From Shinisaurus crocodilurus (lineage: Eukaryota; Chordata; Lepidosauria; Squamata; Shinisauridae): a DNA stretch of 64,000 bases. The translations under genes and the position numbers were made by a program. Of the stretch, positions 23,901-35,476 are shown one piece after another. Location of the stretch: assembly GCA_021292165.1 (NCBI GenBank), contig CM037880.1, forward strand, positions 142,478,564-142,542,563, in the 5' to 3' direction. Position 1 is the stretch's first letter. Each line of letters opens with the position of its first letter. Below the pieces are notes generated by a model that was given only the letters and a program-made list of their open reading frames with translations, searched no databases and was not told where the DNA came from.

Positions 23901-26370
23901 AGCCTGCTGCTGCAACTTGTTTGCTCCCCCCTCTTCCTGGCAGTGGGCAGGATGGTAGCAATGGGAAGGAGGAATCGGAGCAGTGGAAGCTGGCAGTAAC
24001 AGCAGTGAGGAGGAGGAGGTGGTGGTGGTGGGATCACCGAGGGAGAGAGCCAACACTGAGATATGGGTTGCCACTGGGGTTCCCTTGATTAAGGACCTCC
24101 CAAAACCTGAAGGCGGTACTGGAAGTCAGGGAGGAGCCATACGTCTCCTCACAACTGAATAATTATCTCCTGGGGGACTGGTTTTACCCTTTGAGAACCA
24201 TGTGGTCCTAAAGAAAATGAACTCTCACCAATAGGATCCATACCAATTAACCAATCCAAAGGTCCAGTGGAAGAATGTCTTGGGACACAATTTGACTGGT
24301 GTGTGGGGGAGGAGTATATTGAGAATGAGAATAATATTAAAATATAATAATATAATATAGTAATGTAAAAATAAGACATTCTGTCTCTAATATATACAAT
24401 AATATCCACTAACAAAGTTCTAAGAAGGCTACAGGTAACAGAAAAGGAAGTTGGCAGCACTGCTTCATTTGTTGTTTGGATAGGAAACAGGATGGTATGC
24501 TTACGTTTCTATTTCTGCCCAAAGATTTAGTCTCAACTAGATTTATGTTTAATGTTAAAAAAAAAAAAAAGTTCTGAGCCTCCAAAAGTTGCATTTCTGT
24601 AGCTCAGTTATACAGATGCATGAATTAGGAAGACAACCCACTTGAGCTTACATAGTAAAAGTGTGTTTAGCATTTCTGCTTAAGGATCCTGTTCATATTC
24701 ATTCAATTTCCAGATTTGAGCCATCTTTTGTAGAAACAGGACATAAAAGAGGACATTTCCTAATTCTTAACCATTTCTCAAACAGTAGCGCTGCAGACCT
24801 CAGAATGAGAAAGGTTAATAAATTAGATATTTTGATACTTTTAATCTTACATATACATATACAAACACCCCTAAAGGGAATGGTAAAGACAAAAGCTTCC
24901 TTTCTTGTTTAAAAAATGTTTTTAAATGAAGCACTACGGTGACTTTGGTCTGGAGGAACTTAATAATCTGTCTGAAAACTACTTGGTACAGGTGTTTCCC
25001 CAAACTAATATTAAATGCAGCATTAAAACTTGTGTGGGTGGTTATATTCTCTGCTTTCAGTTTCTGTCATGTTCGCTTAGGGCTTCCCCCCCATTATGAA
25101 TCTGTGACCGGTAGATGCATATATGAGATAGCAATATACAAAATGCAGGAAAACATTCACTGCTCCAGTATTTTATACATATTCATAAATCCACCAATTA
25201 ACACTTGAAGGAGTGCATAAGGATAATCTCCAACACCCTCTACCAGCAATCTGTTGACCAAATGACAAATCTGAGAGACAGTGACTGACTGGATCAAGTT
25301 CATCCAGTGAGCATTGTGGAAAAGTGCGGATTTGAACCTGGGTTTCCCTGGGCCTAGTCTTTAACTCTAACCACAATACTACAGTGCCTCTCAGTATTTT
25401 TAAATATTATTTTCTTTCTTTCTCCTTGAGATAGTCTTTTCCTTCTCCCTTCCCCTATCCATGCAAGAAAATAGTCATGCTAACCATACTGTCAAATCTT
25501 TAAAAGGACCTGTGAATAGTTGGGGAAACTGGAGAAACAGCCTTGGGCTGCAATATTATTAACTCACTTACCTGAGAGTAAGTCCCATTGAACTCAGTGG
25601 GTCTTATTTCTGATTAGACGTGTGAAGGATTGCACTGTTAGAAACTTAATGCACGTAAGTCACTGGATAGGGTTCCTTATATTCATTTCTCATGATAAGC
25701 TGATGATCTGTTTTGTGGTCAACTTTGTAACCAGTCTTCTTATTAAATAAAAGTGGTAACAGTTACACATGCCACTATATCCCTGTTGACTTATCCACTT
25801 TGTGAAAGATGTCTATCTGCTCTTTTGACTTTGCTTTGAGATTCAGTTGCAATACCTACTGGTATTATGTTATTCTTAAATCTGAGCCCTCTGATGCTAT
25901 TCCCAAACCTCACTTCTAGTATGAAAACATTTGTAAGCTTTCCTGAATTACATGTAATGCTTTAAAATCCTTTTCAATCCCTTTCCCTGTAATCTCTGTA
26001 TTTCTGGAGCATGCAGATCTGAACCTCAATAGATGCAAACTCCAGGAGCTGTCCTAGAAGCAATGAAACACTTCTGATTTTTTGATGAGATGAAGATGTG
26101 GCCTAAGCATACATGTTTTCAGACAAAACTTTAAATGCAGCAATCACTCGATGAGCCAAACAAGCCTTGCCTTGTAGCAGTCACAGTGTGTTCCTATTCT
26201 TGATCTTGAGAGATTTGGGGAATCTCCAAAAGCCAGGGCAGATATATCAGCAGGGATATCTTAACTATGGAGATGGGGCAGAGTGGTGTTGATGTTCATT
26301 CTCCATTTCCTCCCCCCATCTGACATCCTGCAGTGCTGCGTGCCCCTACTTAAAGCTTCAGGAGAGTGGT
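23901..26370. other. Noncoding stretch with one MITE
   Basis: It includes a family-C MITE at about 25549-25640 (GAGAGTAAGTCCCATTGAAC and GGATTGCACTGTTAG). The rest shows no recognised exon or element. Confidence 0.5.
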
Positions 26371-26576
26371 GCTATGGGAAGGATCTTAGCTCAGTGGCAG
26401 AACATCTGTTTTGCATGCAAAAGGCCCCGAATTCAATTCCTGAAAAAAGGGATCAAGGAAGAGGTGTTGGGAAAAGCCTCTTCCCAAAACCCTGTTTCCA
26501 ACCAGAGGATACAATATAGAGGAAACAATATAGGAAGGACCAAGGGTCTGACCTGGTACAAGACAGCTTCCTATGC
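26371..26576 (+). mobile_element. Second tRNA-derived SINE family (TAGCTCAGTGG type)
   Basis: TAGCTCAGTGGCAGAACATC resembles a tRNA A box and ATTCAATTCCTG the B box. The 3' part GGGTCTGACC and AAGACAGCTTCCTATG matches the copy at 51209. Confidence 0.75.
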
Positions 26577-26666
26577 AGCCTCCGTAAAGAATGTTTACCA
26601 TGATGTGTTTGAAAAACCAAAAAATGTTATGCGAACAAAGGGGATTGTTGTGTCATAATGAACATT

Positions 26667-26918
26667 GAGAGCCAGTGTGGCATAGTGGTGAGAAGTGTTG
26701 GACTGGGACTTGGGAGATCCGGGTTCTAGTCCCCGCTCAGCCATGAAGTTCACTGGGTGACTTTGGGCCAGTCACTGACTCTCAGCCTAACCTACCCCAC
26801 AGGGTTGTTGTGAGGATAAAATGGAGAGGAGGAGGAGGATTATGTAAGCCGCCTTGGGTTCCTTGCAGGAAAAAAGGTGGGGTATAAATGTAATAAATAA
26901 ATAAATAAATAAATAAAA
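26667..26918 (+). mobile_element. tRNA-derived squamate SINE, best-preserved copy
   Basis: All parts are present: GAGAGCCAGTGTGGCATAGT, a GGGTTCTAGTCCC B box, GGGCCAGTCACTGACTCTC, CACAGGGTTGTTGTGAGG, GCCGCCTTGGGTTCCTTG, and a long (AATA)n tail. Confidence 0.93.
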
Positions 26919-28134
26919 TTAACAGTCCCCAGGAAGATTTTTATGTGTATTTAATAATTTATTTATTTATTTATTTTTCCTTCATTTAGAACTCTGAAGT
27001 GATTCATATGCATTATCTTTTAAAATGTGACTTATGTCCCTTTTGGGTCTAATAAGCACATTTCATGTTAATTGGAGGTGCTGGCTACTACAGTAGTTAT
27101 AGTCTGAGAGAGTTCTTAATGGATTATCCAGTAGGTTTGAGGTGAGAGTGATGTCTAAGATAAGGTTTTGGAGTGGCTCACAGATTAAATTCTTATTTCC
27201 AAATATTAATTAACAATGGTAGAGAAATTAACCTTAGCATTGTGTTTTTCATAAAAGAAAAGAAAAGAAAAAGGGGGAACAGATGGATAGGTGGAAAAAT
27301 GGCCCAGCCACCAAGGGGGATGCTGTTGAGTTCAGAGCGGCTAGCCCGGAGCACTATTTTAGAAACCTTTCTTGCCTGATCTCATCTTTCTCAGAAATTT
27401 TTACTCAATAGATGTCTGGAGAATATTCAGCAAAATTAGTTATGTATTTTGCAGTCACACATTAGCATTACCGCACACCGTCTTGCAAGTAATCGAGAAG
27501 AAAAGTTCTCAGCAGTACATAAATATGGGTAGGAGGGTTGTTTTTTTTAAAGGTGCAAGTCTCCCCCCCCCCCCGTCCCATTAACATTAGTGGAAAAAAA
27601 TGTAACAGGTGTGGGCAGACTTTAGGCTTGTGTGGGATCTACTTTGTTTTTACTAGGACCTTAACGTCCATCAACTAGAGCCAGGTGAAAAAAGTGGCTC
27701 ATGGTGATGGACATACATTTAGAATTATGGGCTCAGCCCAGGAATAAGTTTTTAGTATCAGAACTGAACTCACAAGCCCTTTCACACAAAAATCCACTCC
27801 TAGTTTCTTCCCCGATTTTCTTTGTTTTGGCACATGGGGGTAGTGGTGGGGAGCCATTTGTTGTTATTACTGTTAAATAATTGGGAGCCAGAAACGCTTG
27901 TTGATCTACTGCAAATTACCCAGAGATCTACTAGTTCATTCTGATTTGTCTTCTGCCCAGCCCTGCTTCAGTGATTAGTTTTCAAAGCTTGAACCCCAAA
28001 AAAAGAACTGGAATTCAGCCAGTATATATTATCTGACAGATAACTATTGGGAATTACAGACAGCTTGATAGTTGACTATGGCACTACTGACTGGAAAACT
28101 AATACCATCTTAACTTCATGTGAAGGTTTTAGGG
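26919..28134. other. Noncoding stretch without recognised genes
   Basis: No exon or named repeat identified apart from short homopolymers. Confidence 0.5.
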
Positions 28135-28149
28135 TATGGTTTGAAGGCT

Positions 28150-28276
28150 CTTTCTGAAGCTAAGCAGGCCTGAATGAAGCCCATGCCTGGATAGGAGAAT
28201 ACCTGGGAAACCTATGTAAGCCACCTTGAGTTCCATATGAGAAAGGAAGAATACAAATGTAATAAAATAAATACGC
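28150..28276 (+). mobile_element. SINE with 5S rRNA-derived head and tRNA-SINE tail
   Basis: GAAGCTAAGCAGGCCTG and CTGGATAGGAGAATACCTGG match the 5S rRNA internal promoter region. They are followed by GTAAGCCACCTTGAGTTCC and an ATAAATA-rich end, as in the tRNA-headed SINEs. Confidence 0.75.
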
Positions 28277-28447
28277 GCTGATGGCATTCCATCCTCTCTA
28301 GTCACTGCTGACTTTCCTAATACAATTTCCAAGTTTTTGAGGGGACTAAAATATTTTACATGAAATCACAGAGAAATGTCTCCTATTGGTGACAACATGG
28401 ATATAGAGTCCCTAAGAAAATAAAGCCTGGGATGCATCTCACTGATC

Positions 28448-28530
28448 ACAGCAGCCTTCTCCAGCCTGATGCCTTCCAGAAGGGTTGGACTGCAACTCCC
28501 ATCATTCTCAGCCAGCATGGCCAACTTTCC
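28448..28530. mobile_element. hAT MITE, family A, partial
   Basis: CAGCCTTCTCCAGCCTGATG and CAACTCCCATCATTCTCAGCC are present. The right end is lost. Confidence 0.65.
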
Positions 28531-29424
28531 TCAAAAATACAATTTCCAGGTAAACATAGTAGAAACAATCTCCTGTGCTGTACCTGATCTTTCCAGAAGC
28601 AATGCTGGTCTCTGACTACCACAACTATGTTCCATCAGTGTAACAATTCTGCATTTTTTGGATTGCTAACATGGGCCTAGGGAAGCTTCCACTGAATCAA
28701 AAGGGGAGCATTGATAGTGAGCAAAAAAACAACAACCCCTGACCATTTTATTGTTGTGCAGTGCACTGAGCTCAATGGGACTTGCTCTCAAGTAAGCATG
28801 TAAAAATACAATAATATAATAGCTTGCCAGTATATATTAAGTCATCAAGTCTACTTCCAGGACTAAAACGGCTCCTTCTGCACATTCAGATCTTAGAGAA
28901 CTGGTTGATTTGATCGATTTAATTCCTGGTAAATAGGCTTATTTATTTATTTAATTATTAAAATTATATACCACTGTTCATAAACGTATCATAGTGGCCT
29001 ACAATTTAAAATGATAAAAGCAACAACCAACCAAATCAGTGGTAAATCCTAATCAACACCAACAAAACAACAACAAATACAGCAGAACAGAAGAGGTGCA
29101 AATAGCATCAATTTCAATAGCTAAACATCCTCTGAAAAAGGATAATCTTCAGCTATCCCTGAAAGGACAGTGTTACTCTTTGCATCATCATATTTAACAA
29201 ACCAAAAGGAGTGGAAGATGACCGTAGTCAAACTTTGACAGGTGACAGGATTCTGAATAAATAGGTTGAGGTAAGTACTGCTTAGCTCCTCTGAGGTCAA
29301 GGCCATGCAATCTTGGGAGAGAAATGACTGCTACAGGGGCTTTGTTTGCTTGCACATCTCTTCGCTCAGTCCCACTATTACACAAGTCACCCCAGTCATC
29401 AATGTTAGGGCCAGTGTCAGACTA
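28531..29424. other. Noncoding stretch
   Basis: A (TTTA)n tract with TTATATACCACTGTTCATAA at about 28935-29010 looks like a reversed LINE tail. Nothing else is recognised. Confidence 0.5.
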
Positions 29425-29674
29425 CAGTCATGCCTTGGATTGAGAGCATAATTCGTTCCAGAAACGTGCTTGTAATCCAAAACACTTTTATATCAAAACG
29501 AAATCCCCCCAAAAGAATTTGTACAGAGATTTTTAATTTAAGCCGTACTACAGTACTTGTATTGCAAGACGTTGCTTGTATATCAAGTAAAACAAAATTA
29601 AATAAATATTTAAAAATTTGCTTGTCTTGCAAAACGCTCTCAAACCAAGTTACTTGTAATCCAAGGTATTACTG
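29425..29674 (-). mobile_element. Tigger/pogo-like MITE, copy 2
   Basis: Reverse-oriented copy of the 6318 element, flanked by TA (29423-29424, 29675-29676). Confidence 0.8.
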
Positions 29675-29676
29675 TA

Positions 29677-31226
29677 TTTCCTAGACCACTGTGTCATGTC
29701 TCAGGAAGATGCTTGCCTGAGACACCAGCCTCATGCCTGGAAGTCTGGCTCTTCCAGGTATACATTTGAACTCCATTTTCCAGTTCTGTAAACTCTGGGC
29801 CAGGATTGATCAGTGGCAAGATGAAGAGCCATATTGCTGATGCTCTCCTACATAAATAAGGTTGCCTCATGTACAGAACTTGATGCCTGTTGAATAAGCC
29901 CACAGTGCTGCTTTTAAGCAAAGCCTCCCATTCCTGCAGGTGCCTTTCTGGTTCCTTGCTCTTTCTGCCCAGATTCCTTGCATTTAATCTTCAGACTGCC
30001 TATTTGTCAGCTTCTATGTCTGCCTTCCTACTTATCTCCTCGTGACTGGATTCCTCTGACCTTTTTGAGGCCTTCCTACATCCCCTGCTGCTTCACACTG
30101 TTCCACAGACCACTTTCCTGGACTTGGTCGTTGCCATGTCATTACAAGTTTGCCTGTTTCCTAGGGATTGCACGCACACACACACACACACACACCATCA
30201 CTACCACCACCAATCCAAAAGAGATTACCAGCCCTGATCCAGAAGAAACTGGCCCTCTAGTCCTCAGGTCTCAGAATGGCCAGAGACATCCAACTATCCC
30301 AGCAACCTGGCACTTGAAATGTACACTTGAAACATAAACATCTATATTTCCTCCCACTAAGGCCAGTGCCCACCCACGACGTCCTTAGCTGCTCTTCATA
30401 AAACAGTGTGTCACTAGTACTACTACTGCTCATCCTCCCTACATTCGCAAAACTTACGCAATTATCAGGGGTGGCCAAAATCTTGATGAAAGAGACAAGG
30501 CCTCTCACTGGCCCCACCTTGGCTACTGGCCTACTTTCGAAAAATAATTTCTCCAGAAGCATTTTTGTCAAGACAGGCCAGGTCATTAGAGTAACGACAG
30601 TTTAAGCAGCTCCCACAGTGGCTGTGGACTGATCTGCCAAAACTGTGCAGCTCTCCAGTGACACTCCCCAGAAATATTTCAAACGAAGATCATATTCCAG
30701 TGATGAATGCAAGCATCTGAACAATGCTTTCTCGGGAAACTAGGCTCTGCTTCTGCACAATGTAAATTTTCTTTGGCAGCAGTTCAGACTTATAAGCAAA
30801 CAAATGTTACTATAACTTATATATGCAGCAGGGCCTTATCTACCAAGCAAAATTATGGTGATTTTAAAAAATCCTTCTTACTTAGAATGGTATTATGGAA
30901 GGAAGTAAGGACTAAAATGTGGAAGCGATTCTCAGTTGTTAATCCATTTATTTGTGAGAGAGATATTTGGGCTAAATGATGGCATTTAATGTCACATGGA
31001 TCAGTACATCTGCTGAATTAAATTGTTTAATGCAAAAGGAACATGTTATGTGCATCTTATTTCATCGCTTCCACAGGGCTGCAAGCTACTGTGCAATTCT
31101 TCCTGTCTTTTTCTACTTAGTTCAGCTAGTCACCCACACCAAAGCCTTGAACATTGTCAGTGCAAAGAGGAGCCAAAGGATCTCATCTTCACTCAAAAGC
31201 TCAGTATCTTTAGACACTTAATGACT
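29677..31226. other. Noncoding stretch without recognised genes
   Basis: An (AC)n tract lies at 30172-30195. No exon or named element identified. Confidence 0.5.
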
Positions 31227-31779
31227 GGGTTTGCATGATATGACAACACAGCATGGCTTATAAGGGTGGATTATTTTTTGGCTTATAAATCAGCCTGACA
31301 AGCCATGGCTTGCAGTAGGATTTGTTGGACCCATGATGGATTGTTGTGTCGTCCAAATGCAGACGACACATGACCCATGGTGTGTCAAGCCCTAATGCAA
31401 GTGAGCCACTTGGCAAGAGTGGCAAAAAATACCTTGCTGCTCTTGCCAAGCAGTTGCTGGGCAAGTGCCACTGACAGCCACCCCCAAAGTGCCCAAGAGG
31501 CACTTGGGGGTGGCTGTTAGAGGCTCTCCCCACTTTCTGTTGCTGCGCTGAGCCTGTTGCTGTGCCGAGCCTTTCAGGCTCCCTGTGGTGGTGGGGAGGG
31601 AGGGAACCTTGGTGCTTCCACGGGGTCCCTTGGGGTACCTGCGAGAGGACCAAGGGGGGAGGAGGTGGGCAAGGACGCACAATGTGCCCTAACATGTCAG
31701 GCACATTGTGGGACCTTGGGCAGACAACCCACACTGTGTGACTTGTGCCACAGTGTGGGTTGTCATGTTGTGCAAGCCC
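31227..31779. mobile_element. Harbinger-like GC-rich element
   Basis: Inverted ends GGGTTTGCATGATATGAC and GTCATGTTGTGCAAGCCC are flanked by ACT and ACC. Nested internal inverted segments (GTGGGTTGTC, AAGCCATGGCTTG) and the GC-rich interior explain the spurious long frames here. Confidence 0.6.
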
Positions 31780-31827
31780 ACCCAATGTTTAGAGTGGTGA
31801 ATTCAAACTTATTGTCAGGGAATGTAG

Positions 31828-32277
31828 TCATAGAATCATAGAATCATAGAAAAGTAGAGTTGGAAAGGGCCTATAAGGCCATCGAGTCCAACCCCCTGCT
31901 CAATGCAGAAATCCAAGTCAAAGCATCCCTGACAGATGGCCGTCCAGCTGCACCCTGAATGCCTCCAGAGTGGGAGAGCTCACCACCTCCCTAGGTAACT
32001 GGTTCCATTGTCTTATTGCTCTAACAGTCAAGAAATGTTTCCTGATGTTTAGGTGGAATCTGGGTTCCTGTAACTTTAGCCCATTATTCCGTGTCCTGCA
32101 AACTGGGATGATCGAGAAGAGATCCTGGCCCTCCTCTGTGTGACAACCCTTCAAGTACTGGAAGAGTGCGATCATATCTCCCCTCAGTCTCCTCTTCTGA
32201 AGGCTAAATGTTGATCTGTCCACTGCGGACTCCCTATGCATTATAAAGGAACCTGAGGTACATTCTAGGACATGCAC
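31828..32277 (-). mobile_element. CR1 LINE 3' end with coding remnant
   Basis: On the minus strand an open stretch reads the CR1 polymerase C-terminus, with motifs LQKRRLRGDMIALFQYLKG, RTRNNGLKL and NQLPREVV. It is followed by the 3' UTR GAGCAGGGGGTTGGACTC and the terminal repeats of ATTCTATG. It is 5' truncated. Confidence 0.92.
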
Positions 32278-32402
32278 TTCTTAGCAAGTGCCATGTTGCA
32301 CGTTGGACTTAGACCTCATCTTGTGAGAACATCTGCCCAACCATCTCCTGCAGCTACACTTTAAAAAAGACTATTAGTAATGATGGACAAGCAGCATCCA
32401 TC

Positions 32403-32601
32403 GAGAGCCAGTGTGGCATAATGGTTAGCGTTTTGGACTGGGGCTCGGGAGATCCGGGTTCTAGTTCCCACTCACCCATGAGTGACTTTGGGCCAGTCAC
32501 TTACTCTCAGCCGGGTTGTTGTGAGGATAAAATGGAGAGGAGGAGAATCATGTAAGCCGCCTTGGGTTCCTTGCAGAAAAAAAGGCAGAATATAAATATA
32601 A
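32403..32601 (+). mobile_element. tRNA-derived SINE interrupted at its tail by a Helitron-like element
   Basis: The head GAGAGCCAGTGTGGCATAAT, a GGTTCTAGTTCC B box and the 3' part CCGCCTTGGGTTCCTTGC are present. The A-rich tail is cut at 32601 by the Helitron-like element and resumes as AAAAAATAAAA at 33581. Confidence 0.85.
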
Positions 32602-33579
32602 TCTACTATATAAATGTGAATGTTTGTACGTGTGTACGTACGTACGTACGTACGTACGTATGTCCGATCGGCTCGTGTGCGTCACATTGGCTCCTACACG
32701 GTTGGATGGATGCGCCCCGAACTTGGCACGCATACTCCCCATGACCCAAGGACAAAGACTGGTGGGTTCAAATCTCCGAAAAACCCTTGCCGCACCTGTA
32801 CGGCCCAAAATAGATGAGAGCCAATAGCATCACTTGGAATGTTTGCAGGGGCCATTCAGGAGCGGTTATGCAAATCGGTCCAACGGCATTTAGAATGTTG
32901 GTATGCACTGCCGCAGGGGCCCAATCAGAGGCGGATATGCAAATCTCTCCTACGTCCAAACAGAATGTTCATATGAACTGCAGCCGGGGCCTACACGGGG
33001 GGGGGGGGATTCCAAACAAACAGTGCCTATAGGAAAATGACGACCCGTGCAACGCCATTGTGTAGTCGGGGGGGGGGCAGGGATTTCATTGTGTGGTCCT
33101 GGGGGGGGCAGTAGGGAATTCATTGTTGTGTGGTCCCGGGGGGGGGAGCAGGGATTTCATTGTGTGGTCCCGGCGGGGGGGGGGGGACACACACAGGGAT
33201 TTCATTGCATAGTCCCGGGGGGGGGGGAAAGCAGGGATTTCATTGTGTGGTCTGGGGACGACGACAGGGAAAACATTGTTGCATAGTCCTGGGTGGGAAG
33301 GAAGCAGAGCTTTCATTGTGTAGTACTGGGGGATGGATGGACAGGGAATTCTTCAAAGTGTAGTCCCAGGGAAGCTGGGATGTCATTGTGCAGTCCCGGG
33401 GGAGCTGGCAGTCCCGGGGGAGCTGGGATTTCATTGTGTAATCCTGGGGGAGCTGGTAATCCCGGGGGAGCTGGGATTCCAAGGGATTCCAAACAGCGGA
33501 CAGCTACCTTAAGGAATTTCGAACAAATAGTGCGTATAGGAAAATGATGACCTGTGCAACGCCAGGTAAAAAAAGCTAG
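32602..33579 (+). mobile_element. Non-autonomous Helitron-like element with internal repeats
   Basis: It begins TCTACTATATAAATG after an A and ends in AAAAAAAGCTAG before a T. The TC start, CTAG end and A|T insertion all fit Helitrons. It carries an (ACGT)n tract at 32636-32661, GGCCAATCAG/ATGCAAAT repeat units (octamers at 32868 and 32937) related to those at 17529-18225, and a G-rich minisatellite. A 3'-terminal segment (AGGAAAATGACGACCCGTGC) is present twice, at about 33031 and 33537. Confidence 0.65.
33054..33480 (+). repeat. G-rich minisatellite within the Helitron-like element
   Basis: Irregular units of about 25-50 bp carry the core CAGGGATTTCATTGTGTGGT followed by a CCCGGGGGG-like run. 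Later units shift to a GTCCCGGGGGAGCTGG form. Overlapping frames read Gly-rich repeats and are not genes. Confidence 0.85.
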
Positions 33580-33891
33580 TAAAAAATAAAATCAGCTTTT
33601 CTACTGTTACTGGTTTTCTTATTCTGGAACTCATGGTTTCTCAAATCACAGTTTGAAAACCATTGCTTTAGGATTAATGCTAAAGAAAGTCCTGCTGACT
33701 CCTGCATCTTCATTTGGCTATCTGAGATCTCCATTTGGATGTTTCAGCACTGTTTCAAACTCAGTATGTTCACCTGTATTTCACTCTCCTCAATTGCTCA
33801 CTAATGCTATTGTGGAGAAAAAGAGCCTCTGAGGGTTCCTACACACATACTCACACGCCTGCACACACACACACGCACACGCCTCCTCACG

Positions 33892-34790
33892 TGTAAACCA
33901 AGTAAGGCCGGTTGGGGGCTGGGAGGAGGCGAAATGTGCATAAAGTATCGGATGGGGCATGGCGCCTGAAAGTCCTGAAAAGCCGGTCTACAGCTTTCAG
34001 ATGCAAATGTCATGAGTCATGAGTCCCCCTCCCCTGCCTGGCCAGGTGAAGTTCATCCTGATTGGCTAGAGGCAGCAGAGCTACAGAAAGGAGGAGGGGA
34101 GGGGGGAAGAGCTATATCCCCAAGGTGTGGTGTTTGTGTCTTTGTCTTTGGGTCGTCACATGGTTGCTGTTGAAGCAATGGCGGCAAGCCAAGCAGAGGT
34201 CCAAGCCTTCGGGCAGCCTCAGGATCCGACCCCAGGTAGCTCCTGGTGAAATTAGCTGAATGAGGATTTGGTAAAGGCAAGCCTTGTGGAGGGCTACCCA
34301 TCTCGGACCTTCGGGTAGGTGTGTAGTCTCTCCGGGCGGCAAGGCTGTGCTGGACCCAACCCTGAAGAGAACTGACTCCCAGGTAACTAGCTGTGTGCCT
34401 GGGAGATATAAGGAATCAGTAGAGGTTTTGTTATTTTGCAGCTTTACTCCGTGTACCAAAGTGTCTCTCTCTAATTTCGTGTGCTTCCCTCATTTCCCTA
34501 TTCTTGTTGTAATATGCTACCTGAATAAACCTTCTTGGTTTTTTACCCCACATGGTGTTTGTAGTTGCTCCGTGGCTTCAGCATCTAAATCCAGTTTACA
34601 ATCAAAAAGGCAAGTCCCTGAACAGAGATTCAAGTAGGATTGCAGACAGCTAAGGCTGGCAGTCTGGTACCTTGAGATCTCTGGGGGTCTTGGGTCCTTT
34701 GGGTAGGAAAGGGTGGGTTGTGTCGGGTACCAGACTGCAGCCAGCCCCCGCCTTCCTCCACAGCTATCATATCCAGCCTGTTGACCTAGC
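33892..34790 (+). mobile_element. Possible LTR of an endogenous retrovirus or LTR retrotransposon
   Basis: A GATATAAGG TATA-like box at about 34405 is followed about 115 bp later by AATAAA (34524). This spacing is typical of an LTR R region, and the segment is more GC-rich than its surroundings. Clear TG...CA limits and a target duplication could not be fixed, and no viral genes are present. The limits given are approximate. It could instead be a cellular promoter fragment. Confidence 0.3.
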
Positions 34791-35476
34791 ATGAAGCCTT
34801 GGCATTATCTTAGGTTCCTCACTCCTCATATTGAATCAGTCAGCAGTTTATGTAACTTCTCCCTGTACAACACTGTGAAAAGCTGCTCCTTCAGTTAAAA
34901 CTGAAGCATCTTCCCCTTGATTACTGGAACCTGCTTCACTCAGGCCTCTCGTCACACCTGCTAAAATCATCAATCCTGCTCATCGTTCAGGGCATTTGAC
35001 ACCCGTACTCAAATCCCATCCACTGGATTCCCATCCCCTTCCACATCAAGCATGAACTCCTTCTCCTTCCCTTTAAAGCTCCTCTCAGTCTTCATGATAA
35101 GCCTTCACAACAACAACAACAATAACAACAACAATTTTGCCTTGAGATTTCATACACTGGCATGGTCAGAACAAGGAAATGGCATTTGTTTTTATGGCTC
35201 CCCTTTTTGGGAGTTCTGCAATTAATCCCTCACTTCTTCCTCCACCAGTTCTACCATATTATCATTTACACCTTGCCCTTATTTAACTGGTGCTGTCCCT
35301 TTGTCAACTAGCATAAGGGACTGTTGCTGAATTGTGGCAAAACACAGGCAACAATGAAGGTGCCAGGATCTGGAGAGCCTCACTCGTACCTATGATTCTT
35401 ATACCACAAGCTTCAAAGGCCTCTGTCAGTCAGTACAGAACAATGCCAATGTGAAAGGGAGTCTATAAGGGATTAA
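34791..35476. other. Noncoding stretch
   Basis: A (CAA)n tract lies at 35107-35133, and a segment with a diverged L2-like reading may be present at 34950-35110. No exon recognised. Confidence 0.4.

Noticed and set aside
31258..31785. 175-codon minus-strand frame
   Set aside because: It lies within the inverted ends of a Harbinger-like GC-rich element. There is no domain, and the composition follows the repeat.
33047..33547. Gly-rich repetitive frames (GGGAGISL-like)
   Set aside because: They are translations of the G-rich minisatellite in a Helitron-like element, open in several frames at once.
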